DNA of 64,000 nucleotides from Phaeotremella fagi (GCA_001599715.1 BCHU01000004.1:310001-374000); one strand, 5' to 3'; counted from the first letter of the stretch, positions 1-13,505 are shown. Program-made: numbers and translations. Notes: a model not told the origin generated them from the letters alone.

Positions 1-1289
1 AAGTCTGATGGTGATCGGGCACGACGACTGGGTATGGAGGGAGATCGACGACGTGTCAATGGAGGTGGTGAAGATGGAGACCTTACCCTTCGAGGTGGGG
101 AAGGGGGTGTGTCCGGACGACGAGGAGGTGAGATAGGTCTTGAGATTGGGGGAGGAGACGAGGGTGAACGAGGTCTAATTCGTGGAGATGATGAGGCTCT
201 ACGGCGAGGTGATCTAACAGAGTCGACGTAGAAGTGAGTTGAATGATATCATCGAAGATCAAACACAAGTAAAACTTACCTTGACCTCTCACGGTCTTGA
301 CCCCGACTCCTACTTCTGCTTTCACTTCTACCCCTGCTGTCACTTCTACTCCTCCTTCGACTTTCGCTTCTATCTCTGCTCCCACTTCTACTTCTTCCTC
401 GACGAGCGTCAGCCCCTACGCCATAATCAGGACTATCTCTGCCATTACGTCGAGTCGATGTAGCACCAGAACGACCTTTAGCGGACCGATCATTCCTTCT
501 GTACTTATCCGTGCTGGAACGGTTTACTTGTCCATTTTCAGAAGGGGAGAGATTCTGACGACGAGGATGGGTTGGAGGGGAGCGACGTCGATGGAGAGCA
601 TTGGAGGGTGATCGATCTTTAGTTGACGATAAATTTGATTGTACTACCGAAGTAGAATTCGATGCTGGTCTTCTAACAGGCGAAAACGATTCTTTCCGAC
701 TACTCCTCCTACGATCAGATTCCTGAGATTTCTGACGTTCCCTCGAAGATCTCCTTTCACCGTCTTTATCAGAACGTCCAAAAGATCTTTGACCATTATT
801 CCGACTTCCATAAGCTTCTCGTATCCTTTCATCCTGTCCAGAAACATTCGAATCATCAGGTCGATAACTTCTTGAACCATATCCTCTGTCTCTATCCCTA
901 TCTCTATCTCTGTCCCAATGATTCTTCTCTTTACCATTAGATTTACCTGACCAAGATTCCCTACTTGGTCGATAACTATTCATCTGGTTATCTTTTCTCT
1001 TATTTTTAAAATTCCCAGCTTTCACTTCATGCCCGTTATTGACATTCCTTGGTTCTTCCCATTGATTTCTATTTCTTCCGTTCCACGATGTCGTCGACGT
1101 CGGCGTTGGAATCGAATTCTGGGGTTGATTTTGATTCCTGCGGTAAGCAACGTCATTGGTTTCAGTGCTGATTTCATCTCGATGATCACGGGCGTTGTTG
1201 GAACCGATGGAAGCTCGAGGTCCTTGGGGTGTAAACGACGATGGTCCAGCTTGACCTGGTCGCCAGGTCTCGCGCTTCATTCCTTGCAT
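1..1289 (-). CDS. Arginine/serine-rich (SR-like) protein, C-terminus off the left edge
   Basis: Two exons are visible. Exon 1 runs from the ATG at 1289 to about 276; a GTAAGT donor and an acceptor near 212 lead into exon 2, which is still open at base 1. The N-terminal 100 residues are polar and Asn/Gln-rich. After that come RD dipeptide repeats, then long RS/SR and SPRRR-type stretches in both exons. This composition is typical of splicing-associated SR proteins in nuclear speckles and suggests pre-mRNA processing. I see no RRM, PWI or zinc finger, so I cannot name the family. Any folded domain could lie beyond the window. The start is the first ATG of the long open frame and is not otherwise confirmed. 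Confidence 0.75.
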
Positions 1290-1880
1290 AGTTGATTTCG
1301 TTTGGAATCAGAAACAACGCGGGAGAAAAGGGCGAGATGGAGGGTTTTTGTTAACTCTCTGGTACTATTGATAATGAGCGAGTTGCTGGAGAGTCGGGTC
1401 TATAGTAAAAACTCAAGTCATTCCATTCGATAGAGGAAGTGTCGTAACGCAGATGCTACCTTAATGATGCTGTTTGATTTGGGTATAAGTTCTCCTGATA
1501 GTTCCCCTTACTATATACTGGAGGAGAGGGATTAGACCTCTGTTTTCGGTAGTGATAATAAGAGGAGAATGGAAAGAAAGAGATCAGAGATTAGAGATTT
1601 ACAGATTGCTTTGGTGGATGGATTGATGCGCAAGGATTAAGTCAGACGAGTTTTTATTTCGTCCACCCATTTAGGGAGATCCTGGTGCGAAGCATTCTTA
1701 AAGTTGATGTCGATTCCACCATATATATGCTGCACGTCTCTACAGTAAGCATTATCTATTTCAAACTCTGAATAACAAAAATATTTTGCAAAGTGTCCAA
1801 GCGGGGCACAACATGTTGAGAACCAACCAAAAAAAAAACAAAAAAAGAAAACAAATCATGATAAATTGAAAATTCAACTT
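1290..1880. other. Intergenic region between SR-rich gene and tRNA
   Basis: No open frame of useful length or splice-linked exon chain is visible. It should contain the promoter and 5' UTR of the minus-strand SR-rich gene. Near 1829-1850 there is an A-rich tract that reads as T-runs on the minus strand. Together with the TTTT at about 1870, this can terminate Pol III transcription of the tRNA. Confidence 0.5.
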
Positions 1881-1950
1881 ACGTCAACAGGGAATCGAAC
1901 CCTGGGCTGAAGCTTGGAAGGCTACAATGTTACCATTACACCACTGACGT
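1881..1950 (-). tRNA. tRNA-Gly(UCC)
   Basis: On the minus strand a complete, intronless cloverleaf can be drawn. The 7-bp acceptor stem is ACGTCAG with TTGACGT, with one G-U. The D arm contains GGTGTAATGGTAA, which is a good A box. The anticodon arm GTAGC-CTTCCAA-GCTTC has one mismatch, and its loop places TCC at positions 34-36. The T arm CAGGG-TTCGATT-CCCTG contains the B box. A 4-nt variable loop is as expected for glycine tRNAs. The anticodon UCC reads GGA codons. A TTTT terminator lies a few bases 3' of the gene. Confidence 0.94.
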
Positions 1951-2621
1951 TTTCGGATGTTCAGGATGAAGTGTTACTGTTTATAATGTGTCACAAAGTT
2001 TGGGTTGGAGCGTTTGTGTTTGTTGCCTGTATTCTGACTTGAGTTTTGGATGAAATATTATTTATTGTGTTGTGTATTGTGATTTCCCCAGTTGCGTAAG
2101 CAGTGACTGAGAATGGAAGTATGATTGAAGACGTTTTATCCAATAGTCAGATCAGTTCGTCCATGAAATCAGGATTTTGAGATCGATATATTTACCGTTA
2201 CGTTCATCCTCAGATGGTGCGAACCAGATTCAAGGGAGCGGGTTGACGATTTCATGAGAAGTCGTAAGAGCTGATAGATTGAGATTATGGAGGACTATAC
2301 ATTCCGATAGCTGATGATTTAGATTAAGTAATCAACGAGAGGAGACCACTGTTAACCTCTGTTCGAGGCGCCTGACGAGCCATTCTTTTGATACGATTAT
2401 CATGGTTGTCAGGAGTGGGGTATTGATCAATGTCATTGGTAGAGGTGGATCATTGTCGGTCATTGAGACCTCAGGTAAAGAATGATTCATGGATTAAAGC
2501 CAGCAAGATGTTAAAATCATTGAACAAAAGTAAAGGGGTATGATTGAAGAAAGATTGGTGTGAAAAGACAAGAGAAGGAGTGTTGACGAATTCTGACCAT
2601 GATGTCTGGTTTCAATATGTT

Positions 2622-2657
2622 CTACAATGTTACCATTACACCACTACACTACTGACG
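2622..2657 (-). pseudogene. tRNA-Gly 5' fragment (duplicated A-box half)
   Basis: The minus strand repeats the 5' half of the tRNA-Gly at 1881-1950: the acceptor start, the D-arm A box (GGTGTAATGGTAA) and the first bases of the anticodon stem. An 8-nt insertion (complement of tacactac) sits between the acceptor strand and the D arm. The anticodon loop, T arm and B box are missing, so it cannot be a working tRNA. Confidence 0.85.
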
Positions 2658-2845
2658 TTTTGATATATGTTTGGAGGCTACATGATTGAATATATGGTGA
2701 TCATGTTTGAATTTGGGTGGTTGTGGTTGTGGTTGTACCTCCACTGGTCGCATTGATCTCGTGCCATACAGTTAACCTATAGACGCGCAGTCAAATTAAC
2801 GTTAAGTGCTACTACAGCATATAAACATTTCATACTTCATTCTTA

Positions 2846-2870
2846 TTCTTTCTTTCTTTCTTTCTTTCCT
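2846..2870. repeat. TTTC tetranucleotide microsatellite
   Basis: About five tandem TTTC units in a pyrimidine-rich tract, upstream of the RhoGEF start codon and probably within its promoter or 5' UTR. Confidence 0.85.
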
Positions 2871-3078
2871 TCATTTCACAATTACTCAATGTCTTTATTG
2901 TACTATTCCCAAGTATTATAACCAACACACCTCTACTGGACTACCTATATACATTCCAGTAATTCCTCCAATCACATTTCACAACAAAGAAAGATCTTTT
3001 TCAGGATCGCGTCTTGAATTCATCAATCATCAAACCAACCCACCCTACACCATTCCCGACCTACCTTTCTAAAGTACT

Positions 3079-6000
3079 ATGCCTCCAACAGGTCCAAGAT
3101 CACGTACAGGTCAATCAGGAAGACCAACAACGACTACCAGGAATGATGCTTTCGAAAATATCTTTGGAAGACCTGCAGTAGGCCATCATTTAGGTTCAAC
3201 TCCGAATCCGAATCCAAATCCAAATCCTGTCAATCCTCAATCATCAACTTCCTCAAACAGTTCATTTCCAAATCGTGGTTATCCTTCTTCATCTTCTGCG
3301 TATCTGAATCCAGCCCAACCATCTTATCCACCGGCTTCAGCTTATCAAGTAGCTCAACCACCACCTAGGGCACCTCATCCTCATCCACTTCAACAGCTTC
3401 CTCATTCAGGTCCTCCACAACATGTCTTTCAATCTGGACCTTCAGCTCCTATCGACAATCACCTTTATCAACAAAGAACTCCTTATGATTCAAACGGAGG
3501 ATTCGGTCGTCCTGCACCCCAAGTCTATCCCCCAAGTAATGTAGGATACGTAGGTGTAAGTTACTTAAAATTTCAAGGATCGTTGTGATTTTAACTGACC
3601 ATCACTTCTTCAGTCTGAACAATTACCAGACCGGAGAGCTTCATTAGCCAACTCAACTTACTCCACTTCATCAACTGCTACGTATTACTCACCAAATCCC
3701 AACGTAACATCATCACCGGTTCCGCCATCAGGTTCTCGTTTACCGAGTGGACCGCAGTTCCCTCCTATTTGGACGGACGGCGTATCTGAACAACCTCCCC
3801 GACCCCTTGGTGCTCGACAACCATCGACAAATCTTCAACTCAACCCCCCACAACCATTCCTACAATCCGACGGATACGACAGTGTGGGCTCATCACCTGC
3901 ATCTGCTGTCTTCCCGCATCGAGCTCCCAGTTCACAAGCTGTACCCACTAGGACAGCTATTCCCCCATCTACATCTTCGAACACTAGAATACCTTCTCAA
4001 ACCTCAACCAGAAAACCTTCCGTGAATCAAGATTCAAGGCTAGAGGAGGATCTGCAGAGAAACGCTTCACCTCCACCAGATTATATACGTGCATTAGGGA
4101 ATCTCAAATTTGATGGAAGTGGTGTGGATTTCTCTGATCCTCCACCTAGACCTCAGAGATCGCCTAAGAGAGAACAACCTGATGTGTTTGAGAGTTTGAT
4201 ATTACCTGATTTCAGCAATGGTATGTGTTCTGCTTCGGAGTCCTACTGACCACTCTTAGATCGTCAGCGAGCACGTCGACAAACGGAAGGATCAACTTCT
4301 ACCCCTAGTCATCATAATTTACATAAACGCGTCCCCTCAGATACATCAGTAGCAAGTAGTGGATATACGATTGGAGGGAATGGACGGTCTACGATAACGT
4401 AAGTTACCACTCTTAATAGGACTGACGGCTCGCAGTCCTCTCTCGACAATGGGAAATGTCCCAGTTGGCGAATCACCATTCTCCTCACCCACGACGCCGA
4501 CAGGATCTGAAACAGGTGGATTTGCACACAACGCCTTCCGTCGACTGTCTGGCAGAAAATCAATGGAATCAACAATGTCTTTACCGCTGACCAACGGAGA
4601 ATCACCTTTACCGCCGGGAGCAGCTTCAGCTAATACGTTTGAGAATCGAGCCACATCGTTCTCAGGATCCTCAGCGTCTAGATCGGAAGTGATAGCTACG
4701 GTCAGATCTGGATCCATAGGACATGGCGCAAGACATCGAGCTGGAACTGGTGGAGCACCACCTTCGTCTTTCAATTTCTCTTCACCGCTTACGTCGAGTA
4801 ATAACCTTGCTGGAACACTTTTACGGAATACTTCCACAGCTCGTGCGGCAGCTTTACGATCGATGCCTCATGTCTATCCAGCTTTACTCTCAAGAGTCGC
4901 AGAAGCTTTCAAACAGCTGATAACGTTGACGGAGTTAGTGAAAGATGGGATAGAATACAAGGACTCTTTCGATGGTCGAACAGCTGTTGGTATCATTGCT
5001 GATATCATCAAGACACCTGATAGGAACTTGGCGTTACTTCTTGGTAGAGCTTTGGATGCTCAGAAATTCTTTCATGACGTTACTTATGATCATCGATTAC
5101 GAGATACCGTGAATGAGATTTATCAGTTCAAGGAAAGATTGGCTAGTCCGTTTATGGATGGGAACGGGATGGGTGGGAATGGAATGACTGAATCACCGTC
5201 ATCTGGACATTTGACACTCACACGACCGTCTTCGAGTAATGGACATGGAAGTGCGTTAAGGATGACTCGACCCCCTAACAGACCTCATAATTCTGATTCA
5301 TCATCCATGCAATCTTCGGAGTTACACCAATCAGCTTCAACGAATTCATTCGCTCAAACTCCAATGACATCAAGTACGAATCTGTCACAGGGCCATACAT
5401 CACCTGTGTCGATGATGAATTCAACTAGTTCATTCCCGTTGGGTTTGACTATGACGGATTCGGTGTTGAACGATATACCTGATGAAGAGGATGACGATGA
5501 TGATTTACCTGTTGGTGTTTTCACTTTGCTAACGGATTGCTATTCTCCAACGTGTTCGAGGGATAGTTTATGTTATTCCATCAATTGTCCTAGAAGGTTG
5601 GAACAGATGAAAAGACTTAATATGAAACCTCAACCCGGTTTGACGAGGAAATTGTCAGAGGAAAGTTTAAGTGAGGTTAAGGTTAGTATCATTATTTTTT
5701 AGTCAATAGAAATGATTTAAACTTGCTGTCTCTAGGAAACTGGTACGCTATGGATACACTCAGTATCGCAAGAGATTCTTGATAGTGTGGATGATACGGA
5801 GAAGAAGCGACAGGAAGCTATCAACGAAGTGATATATACTGAAAGGGATTTCGTCAGAGATCTGGAATATCTACGTGATGTAAGTTGTCGTTCTTCATTA
5901 CCACACATTTGAAACTGATAACAACAATTCATAGTCCTGGGTTAAACCACTGAGAACGCAAGAGATAGTAGCGTCCTCACGTCGTGACGATTTCGTCCGC

Positions 6001-8562
6001 CAAGTCTTCTGGAACGTTCACGAAATCCTCACTGTCAACCATCCTCTGGCGGAGAAACTTACGAAACGTCAAAAACAACAACCGGTAGTGCAATCTCTTG
6101 GTGATCTCTTCCTTGAAAGGGTTCCACTTTTCGAACCGTTCGTGACTTATGGTGCTCATCAATTGTTTGGGAAATACGAATTCGAAAAGGAGAAAAGTGC
6201 AAATCTTGCTTTCCAGAAATTCGTCGAGGTAGGTAATACCTTAATTGACCCTGGTCTAGACGCTGATGTAATATCTCTATAGGAAACGGAACGAAAACCA
6301 GAATCAAGAAAACTCGAACTTAACGGTTATCTAACTAAACCTACTACGAGATTAGGTCGTTATCCATTACTTTTAGAGGCTGTTTTGAAATACACACCAG
6401 ATGGTCATAGTGATAAAAGAGATTTACCAGAGGTTATCAAAATGGTTAGAGCACTTCTTACGAAAGTTAACAGTGAATCTGGGAAATCCGAGAATATATT
6501 CAAATTGGCTCAACTGGAACAACAACTTGTTTTCCGTCCTAGTGAAAATATCGTACGTTACAGCTACGCTCTACTTCTTTGGGATTTTAGCTGATTGTGC
6601 GGGTTCTTTTTTTTGATAGGATTTACGTCTGCGTGATAAGAACCGTGAATTGGTTCATGAGGGTCCATTGAAACGACGTGGTGGAACTCAATCTGATAAT
6701 GCTGATCTTATGGCTTTCTTATTCGATCACGCTTTCTTATTGGTTAAACCTAAATACGTTAATAAAGCTGAACAATATAAAGTGTACCGACGAGTGAGTT
6801 GAGAACATTAATTGGAAATAAGTATGGGCTATGACTGACATTTGAGTTAGCCTATCCCACTTGAATTGTTGACCCTTCAAACTCCCGATGAACATTACAA
6901 TTCAGCGAAACTATCAGCTACAAGAGCTAAACTCATGTCTCGTCCTTCTACGAATAAAGCTTTAACTAGCGCTACACACGTCCCACCTAAACCCGAATCT
7001 AAACATGGTTTCTCAATGACTATCGTTCATTTAGGTAAAAAAGGTTATTCAATGCAACTCTGGGTTGAAACTTATGTTGGTAGAAAGAAATGGTTGGAGA
7101 CTATCGATAAGCAACAAGCTATTCTACGTGATAGGAGTTGCGTTTTCGTTCCTGAGACTATCACTGAGGGATATTTCATTGGTATGAGGAAAATCAATTG
7201 TATCAGTCCTTATGGTATGTTTTGGTATTTTGAGATTGGAATCATACTAATCGTTGGTTGTGTTTTTTAGATGTCGGCCGAAGAATGATTTATGGGACCG
7301 ACGAAGGAGTCTATTTCTCCAATCTTCGTGATGATAAATTACGAGAACCAGTCAAAGTCATCAACCTCCTTGACGTAACTCAAGTCGACGTCATTGAAGA
7401 ATTCCAACTATTAATCGTGTTACATGAGAGATCAGTCACGACTTTCCCACTGGATTGCTTAGATCCCAACGATCCAAACGCAGCTCTTAAACGTGGGAAA
7501 AGGATTTCATCACATACGTCGTTCTTCAAATCTGGAATCTGTTTGGGTAAAACTCTAGTTTGCGTGGTTAAAAGTAGTACTTTGTCTAGTACTATCAAAG
7601 TTCTTGAACCTATTGATCAGAATGTTAGAGGTAAAAAACCTCAGACTAGTTTTATGAAACGTTTGAATGGTGGGAATGATACTTTGAAAGTATTCAAGGT
7701 GAGTAGTGGTTTAGGCAGAAGTTATCGTTTTACTGACTATGTCATTTTAAAGGAATTCTACATCCCAACTGAATCGAGTTCTGTCCATTTCCTAAAAACC
7801 AAACTCTGTGTCGGGTGTACGAAAGGATTCGAAATTGTCGATTTGGAAACGTTGGATATGCAGGGTTTACTTGATCCTTCTGATTCATCACTTGATTTCG
7901 TTTTGAAAAGGGATAACGTCAGACCGATGGCTATTTATCGAATCGAAGGCGATTTCTTACTTTGTTATGACGAGTTCGCTTTCTACGTCAATAAGAATGG
8001 TTGGAGATCTAGACCCAAATGGTCGATTGTTTGGGAAGGTGCCCCAACGGCTTTTGGTATGTCATTTCGATACCGTAGGGGGTGTCTACTGATGACAACT
8101 CTTTTAGCCCTTCAATATCCTTATGTGATAGCTTTCGAACCAACTTTCGTCGAAGTTCATCATGTAGAGAATGGACATCTTGTTCAAATCATACCTGGAA
8201 ACAATATAACATGTTTATTCGCGGATACACCACCATCAACAGTCAACGCACCGATCCAACCATCACGTCAGTTAATGTATCCTCAACAAACACAACCTCA
8301 ACCACAATTCCGACCTCCTAATCAAACTTATCCAAATGTACCACCTTACGTCCAAGGTCAAGGGTATCAGGGTATGCAACCCAGACCAACACCTTATGGG
8401 ATGCCACCTCCAATCCAACCTATGCCAAGATTGAGTCCACGTCAACAAATCATTTTCGTCAGTGATGATGGTCATGTTCAATTCCTTAAATTCCCACCAC
8501 CTCCTCCACCAACTAATAATAACGTATATCGACCTGGTCATGCTCATCATCCTTCTAGATGA
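3079..8562 (+). CDS. ROM2: Rho guanine nucleotide exchange factor, Rom2 type (DEP-DH-PH-CNH)
   Basis: Twelve exons join in frame: 3079-3555, 3614-4220, 4260-4398, 4436-5681, 5736-5879, 5935-6228, 6283-6552, 6620-6793, 6851-7214, 7271-7698, 7753-8056 and 8108-8562. The product is about 1633 aa. The first 500 residues are disordered and rich in Ser, Pro and Asn. A DEP-like domain lies at about 550-650. The DH domain (about 845-1040) opens with EAINEVIYTERDFVRDLEYL. A PH domain follows (about 1060-1230), then a CNH/citron domain (about 1240-1540) beginning DVGRRMIYGTDEGVYF, and a Pro/Gln-rich tail. Family members load GTP on Rho1 at the plasma membrane and drive the cell-wall integrity pathway. 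The start is chosen because MPPTGPRSRTG opens a continuous frame. ROM1 and ROM2 cannot be told apart here. Confidence 0.93.
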
Positions 8563-8982
8563 TTAGCTAGGATTCCTGTTCTCTCATTCACGACATTTCT
8601 TTTTTGAAACCTTTTGTTTACGTTTAATGTTGTTTCGATTCTTTTTTTTTCTTTTCGTTAGTACTGTTTTTCTTTCTTTCTTTCTTCTTTTTCGTTCTGT
8701 TAGTTGATTTGTTGTTTCGTAGGAGGAGTGGATGATGGAGGTGGTGAGATGAGTTGCAGTATTAATTGCATTGATTGCTGTTATTCTCATTGATATAATT
8801 TATACGATGAAATGAAATGATGAAACACTTGAATCATTGTGGCGTGCCTGAATGAGGAGGTGGTTGACTGGACTACTTTACATCAACCTACAATGTTAAT
8901 TATCGTTTCTTCTTCTTCTTTCTCTTTCTTTATCATCTAACAATCATCATTCATACTCTTCTACCTCTACCCACCACCGACG
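8563..8982. other. Intergenic region, RhoGEF 3' end to SPO22-like 5' end
   Basis: Contains pyrimidine-rich tracts (about 8640-8695 and 8906-8935) but no supported gene. It probably carries the 3' UTR of the RhoGEF gene and the promoter of the next gene. Confidence 0.5.
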
Positions 8983-11900
8983 ATGCGTGTAGGTAATTAC
9001 GAAGACGTCCAAAGTAAGTTCAACCCACCATCCTCCTCATCACTAATCCAACCCCCCAGAAACAATCCAGAACCTCCAACCCCTTCTCCCCCTCTTCCAA
9101 ACTCTGAAAACAATCTCTCCAGACCAAAGTGTAGATCTAAAGAACAAACTTGTTCAAGTTCGTCGTGAAGCTCAACACTATAATGAGACTTTTGGGAGGA
9201 AAGTTGATAATTCTCCTGAGGGGGTTGAAAGATCTAATATCCTTGACGGGGAGGGTAAGTTCGCCTCTGACACTTAAAGCTTTGCGTTGATAAATATGGA
9301 ATAGGAGTTAAGTTATGGAATTTATCTATTAAATGTGGTAGAGAATTTTGTTTCGATGAGTCCGAAGTTGTCGAGTGTAGTTGGTACATCTCGCTTCGTA
9401 CGTCTGCCTTCTTTCGTCGTTCTTCTTCGATATTTTGTATTGACAATAACTGATTCAGTCAAATTGAGCGCTATCAGATTGTTACAAGCTGGTTCCGATC
9501 ATACTATCATCTCAATCATTCGACTTTTATCTTTATCATCAAAAACTATCTCTCGACTACTTACAAGTACGTTCGTTTTATTTGTAGTAGCTCTATCAAT
9601 CTGACCGAGCTTCTAGCCTCATGTCCTGAAGCTCAAAAAAAGGAAGTAGTTAAACAAGCTAAATCACTTATGTTGACTGCTAATGCTGTAAGTTGGGTTT
9701 TTGACAGATTAAAGACAACGACTTGCTGATTTATTCGGATAGAAGTGGGAACAATTAAATCGAATGGGTGAAATCGGTGAACAGAAATTGTTGAATCAAG
9801 CGATCTTTGATTACTCAACTGCCGGGATTCAAATTGTAAGTGTATATCATTTCCGGTAGGAAGAAGCTAAATCCCTTTAGTCTACCTGTACTCTCATTGA
9901 TAGCGAGTTGGACTTGACGTTATACAATAAATCGATGAAAATCATGAAGGATCTCTGTAGTAAGATAAGTTCCTTTTGTGGTTCTGTCGAGATTGACTGT
10001 CATACCTTTTCTCACAGATAAAGACTCACTCTCAGTTCATTTGGTATGTCAGGTTGTCATTGCTGAATCTAACTCACAGCGTCGTGCGATTGCTGCCAAT
10101 TGTATCTCATTGGGTAATGGAGTTTTCGATCTTCAGGGGGATCTGGAATTTAAGTATCACGAGGCTGTCAGAATGACACAAGTCGGTTTAAATATTCTTA
10201 TTCCAATAGAGCAAGAACAGGTTGAGATCAATCAACAAATCAAGGTAAGTTTATTTTTGTCATTGCGCATAGTAAGTAACTTACCCAACTTAGGTGGCGT
10301 TGTTGAAAGCTCTCGCCCAAATCTGTCTGACTTGTTCCGACCAAGTTGAAGGTAGTTTAGCCTTGGCAAAAAGTACGTTGGAAGATTTGCACAAGGTAAA
10401 GTACATACACATTCGGAAACTTTGGAGCCTCTTTCTGATTTGTTTCTTCGTAGAACGGACTTAGTCCCCAAGTTTGTGCCGAACTCTCGGTTCAACTTTC
10501 ACAAAGAAGTGGTGATAGTAAAGCGAACATAGCTGCATGTAGGTGAAAATTAGGACCATGTCGTTTGATACTCTCCTAGCCGTACAAAATCTCTTGGATC
10601 ATGTTCAATGGACCGAATCAGACGTTGAAGGGTAAACCATCCTTCAATACTCTCATTTAAATATCGGTACTGACAATTTACTGGGCAGTGCGCTTCAAAC
10701 AGCCCTCACTATGAAGATCAAGTGAGTAATACCACCTTTTTTGAGTTCGAATTGACCAATCATTCCTAGTACGAGTGAACGAGTTGTTTTTCTCTTGAGG
10801 TATCTCCAAAAGAGCCTTGAGGACGTTGAGGGTCACAAGTTCGTTGGTCACATCTTGTTTGCGATGATCGCACTCAAGATCCGAAATCCTTCTCCACCAA
10901 ATTCTCCATCTCAATCACATGACCAGATCACCATGTCAATATGGGAAGCAATTTCAGGTGAGACTGCGATAATATAGCAGACTTTTTATCTGACCTGCTT
11001 GCTAGTCATACATTCACATGGATCGTTGACGGCCCCGGATGTTCAGAAATTCAAAGATTGTCAATTCGTGTGTGGCTATTGCGAATTCTGCCACTGATTT
11101 GGACACAGGCTATCATCAGTATCGCAGAAGGACTTGCTAAGGATAAATCTAGACCTTATCAAAAGCTTGCTGCTGATTGGTGTGAGTCCGCAATGATTTT
11201 AAAGTTTTGTGCACTCACCCGCTTTCTCAGATTCCATGGCAGCTCATACAATCTTTAAACTCCTCGATCAACCTCGTATTCCAACTCTACTCAAGTGAGT
11301 CTACCGATCATCAGACTGATCACTGATGCGATACATTTACAGAAAGTCGGCTTCTTGTTGGATTAATATATCAGACTTCTCGAAAGCTGAGGAAACGCTA
11401 CGTGGATGTAACATGGATGATGCAACGACACAATACTTCAGATTTCTGATAGCTTTGAAACAAGGTACTGCATCACAACACGGTTATTCTCATAAATTGC
11501 TAATAGTCTTCTCAGGACACCAAACAGAAATGGAAAAAGTTTTGAACGATCTTACCCGTTGTCCTAATTATACCAGCGATCATCTCAAAGCTATCGCGTG
11601 AGCTAGTAGACTCAACAAATACAACAGAGCTGACAAAATGTAGCTCTTTGGCATATGAAAATCACAATCCAAACCTTCTGGTCAAGGTTTTCACCAAATT
11701 GGTTGATTCGTTAGCTAAGTCTGGTAGCTCTTCTGGCCGTTCAGACTATTTGGTCCTTGTTCGGTGAGACACTCTTCATTCACTGGTGTTGACAAGCTTA
11801 ACTGATAAGAAAAGTTTTATTGTCCAAGAAAGAATCAAAGAATTGGAGAAATCAAAGGATAAGTGACTATCGTTGTCTTGGGAGAAGTCTCCCTTCCACT

Positions 11901-13505
11901 GACGAAAGTCTAAATTTGAAGAGATTACGTTATCCAACATATCAACGATTTACTGGATAGCTCTTCAGAACCTCTCAAAACTTCAGATATAGATATGAAC
12001 GATTTGGCCGCCATCCGTGATCTCTATATTTCTAGTGAGTCGGTACAAATTACTAAAATTAACATCTACTCTTAAGTTTACAATCTCGCTATCCAAATTG
12101 GAGAAGAAATTGATGTTTATCTCGCTATCGATCTCTTTGATCATGCTCTCAACGTAAGTTGTCGATTACTTGATGAGCTGAGCAGGGTTTAGTTCATGGA
12201 AATCTATGCCGACAACTGTGCAGAATTCGACTCCGAAATTCCTCGACTCAAAGCTTTTGCTTTGTACTGGATTCTGGACAAGCAATGTAGGTGAATTTGC
12301 TTCTATTTATCTGATACTATAGCCACTCTTTTCCGTACAATTAAACCTGATCAGGTGAGTGATTTGATCTTCATAACTGTCCCTTCTCAATCTTCCACAT
12401 TTGATTTTAGGAGAGTAAGGATAGATTCTGCAATCGACTCGCTGATTGTGGAAATGTTCTCCAAGCGACCGGTGGAGTTGGTGAGACGCTTGATCAAAGG
12501 ATCATCGACAAGATGTTTGAAACACTCGAGTTGTATGAGTTGCAGTGTCATTGTTGGTTGGGAAATTGGGAACACATGAGACGAATTTTGAATGTAAGAC
12601 TGGCTTTTATCGTCGATATTGGATTGCTAAAGTGATTATAGAAAGATGACAGAAGTTTGGAAAGTAGTGAAGAGATTGGAAGTTTGATTGTAAGTGTTCC
12701 AAGGGACTTGTATACTGACTGGATGTAGTTACAAGATAAACAGGATTATCCATCGGATAGTAGGTCTCTTCGCAAGGATGGACTAACGGAAACAGTTGTG
12801 TGTTTGACCATTCAAGTAAGCTACTATGGCACTAATACATGAATCGAAAATCTGGTAGCTCACGCACAGCAGAATATCATCGACAGCTACGTCAGAACTG
12901 GAAATATTGATACTGGTCGTTTCGCTAGTTGGATTCGAATTGGTTTACAGCTCCAATTTGGATTGGAAGATGTTGAAGATGCCGAAGATGAAGCTTTACG
13001 AATCGTCCATCAAGCTTGTCAAGTTTTCAATCGAAACAAGGTACGATCGTTCAAGCAGAAAAAGCTGTTACTAATTTTCAATTCTTTAGAATACATATCC
13101 CGATGATGAATCGACTTGGTTACTTAGTCAAGCTTGGAACTACAGTTTAGATTATGTCGAGTGAGTCTTGAGATTGCTCGTCAAGTTTTAACGTTGTTTC
13201 AGATCTGGTAGATATGAAGATGGAGAGAAATGGTTCAAAGCTGCCATCAATATCGCTCATCTTCGTGGAGAGTCTCAAAAATGGATTGATGAGGTTAGTT
13301 CAAAATTTGAGATGGGAACGGACACTTTACTGATATCTCAATTACCTACCGTAGATGACAAGAAAATTCCGGTTAGTCCTTGTGAACGAACGGATGCGTG
13401 AGTATGACTGACAGATGATAATGTAGATTGTCCTCCAGAAATAATGGTCATCGTCGTTCCGACAATTATTCTGCAAGATCATCTGATGGTCGAAGAGAAG
13501 ATTAG
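8983..13505 (+). CDS. SPO22/ZIP4 (TEX11)-like meiosis protein, very intron-dense
   Basis: This is a chain of many short exons separated by introns of about 40-60 nt. The first joins are clear: ATG at 8983, exon 1 to 9013, exon 2 9060-9254. The last exon ends RRED-stop at 13505. Assembled pieces form an all-helical, TPR-like protein. Near the C-terminus (about 13105-13250) is STWLLSQAWNYSLDYVESGR, then YEDGEKWFKAAINIAHL. This matches the conserved end of the SPO22 domain, where a trio of Trp/Phe helices closes the TPR array. Zip4/Spo22/TEX11 proteins are scaffolds for crossover formation and synaptonemal complex assembly. Exact exon ends in the middle were not all resolved; the donor of exon 3 near 9380 is ambiguous. 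Family assignment is by remote similarity. Confidence 0.68.

Larger units (their letters stand above)
1951..3078. other. Intergenic region upstream of the RhoGEF gene
   Basis: About 1.1 kb without a supported gene. It holds the tRNA-Gly fragment at 2622-2657, a TTTC microsatellite at about 2846-2870, and the presumed promoter and 5' UTR of the RhoGEF gene. A pyrimidine-rich stretch lies just before the start codon at 3079. Confidence 0.5.

Noticed and set aside
2806..3072. 88-codon plus-strand frame ending six bases before the RhoGEF start
   Set aside because: Composition is low-complexity (from TTTC repeats), it has no splice context and it overlaps the likely promoter or 5' UTR. It could act as a uORF only if transcription begins before 2806, which is not shown.
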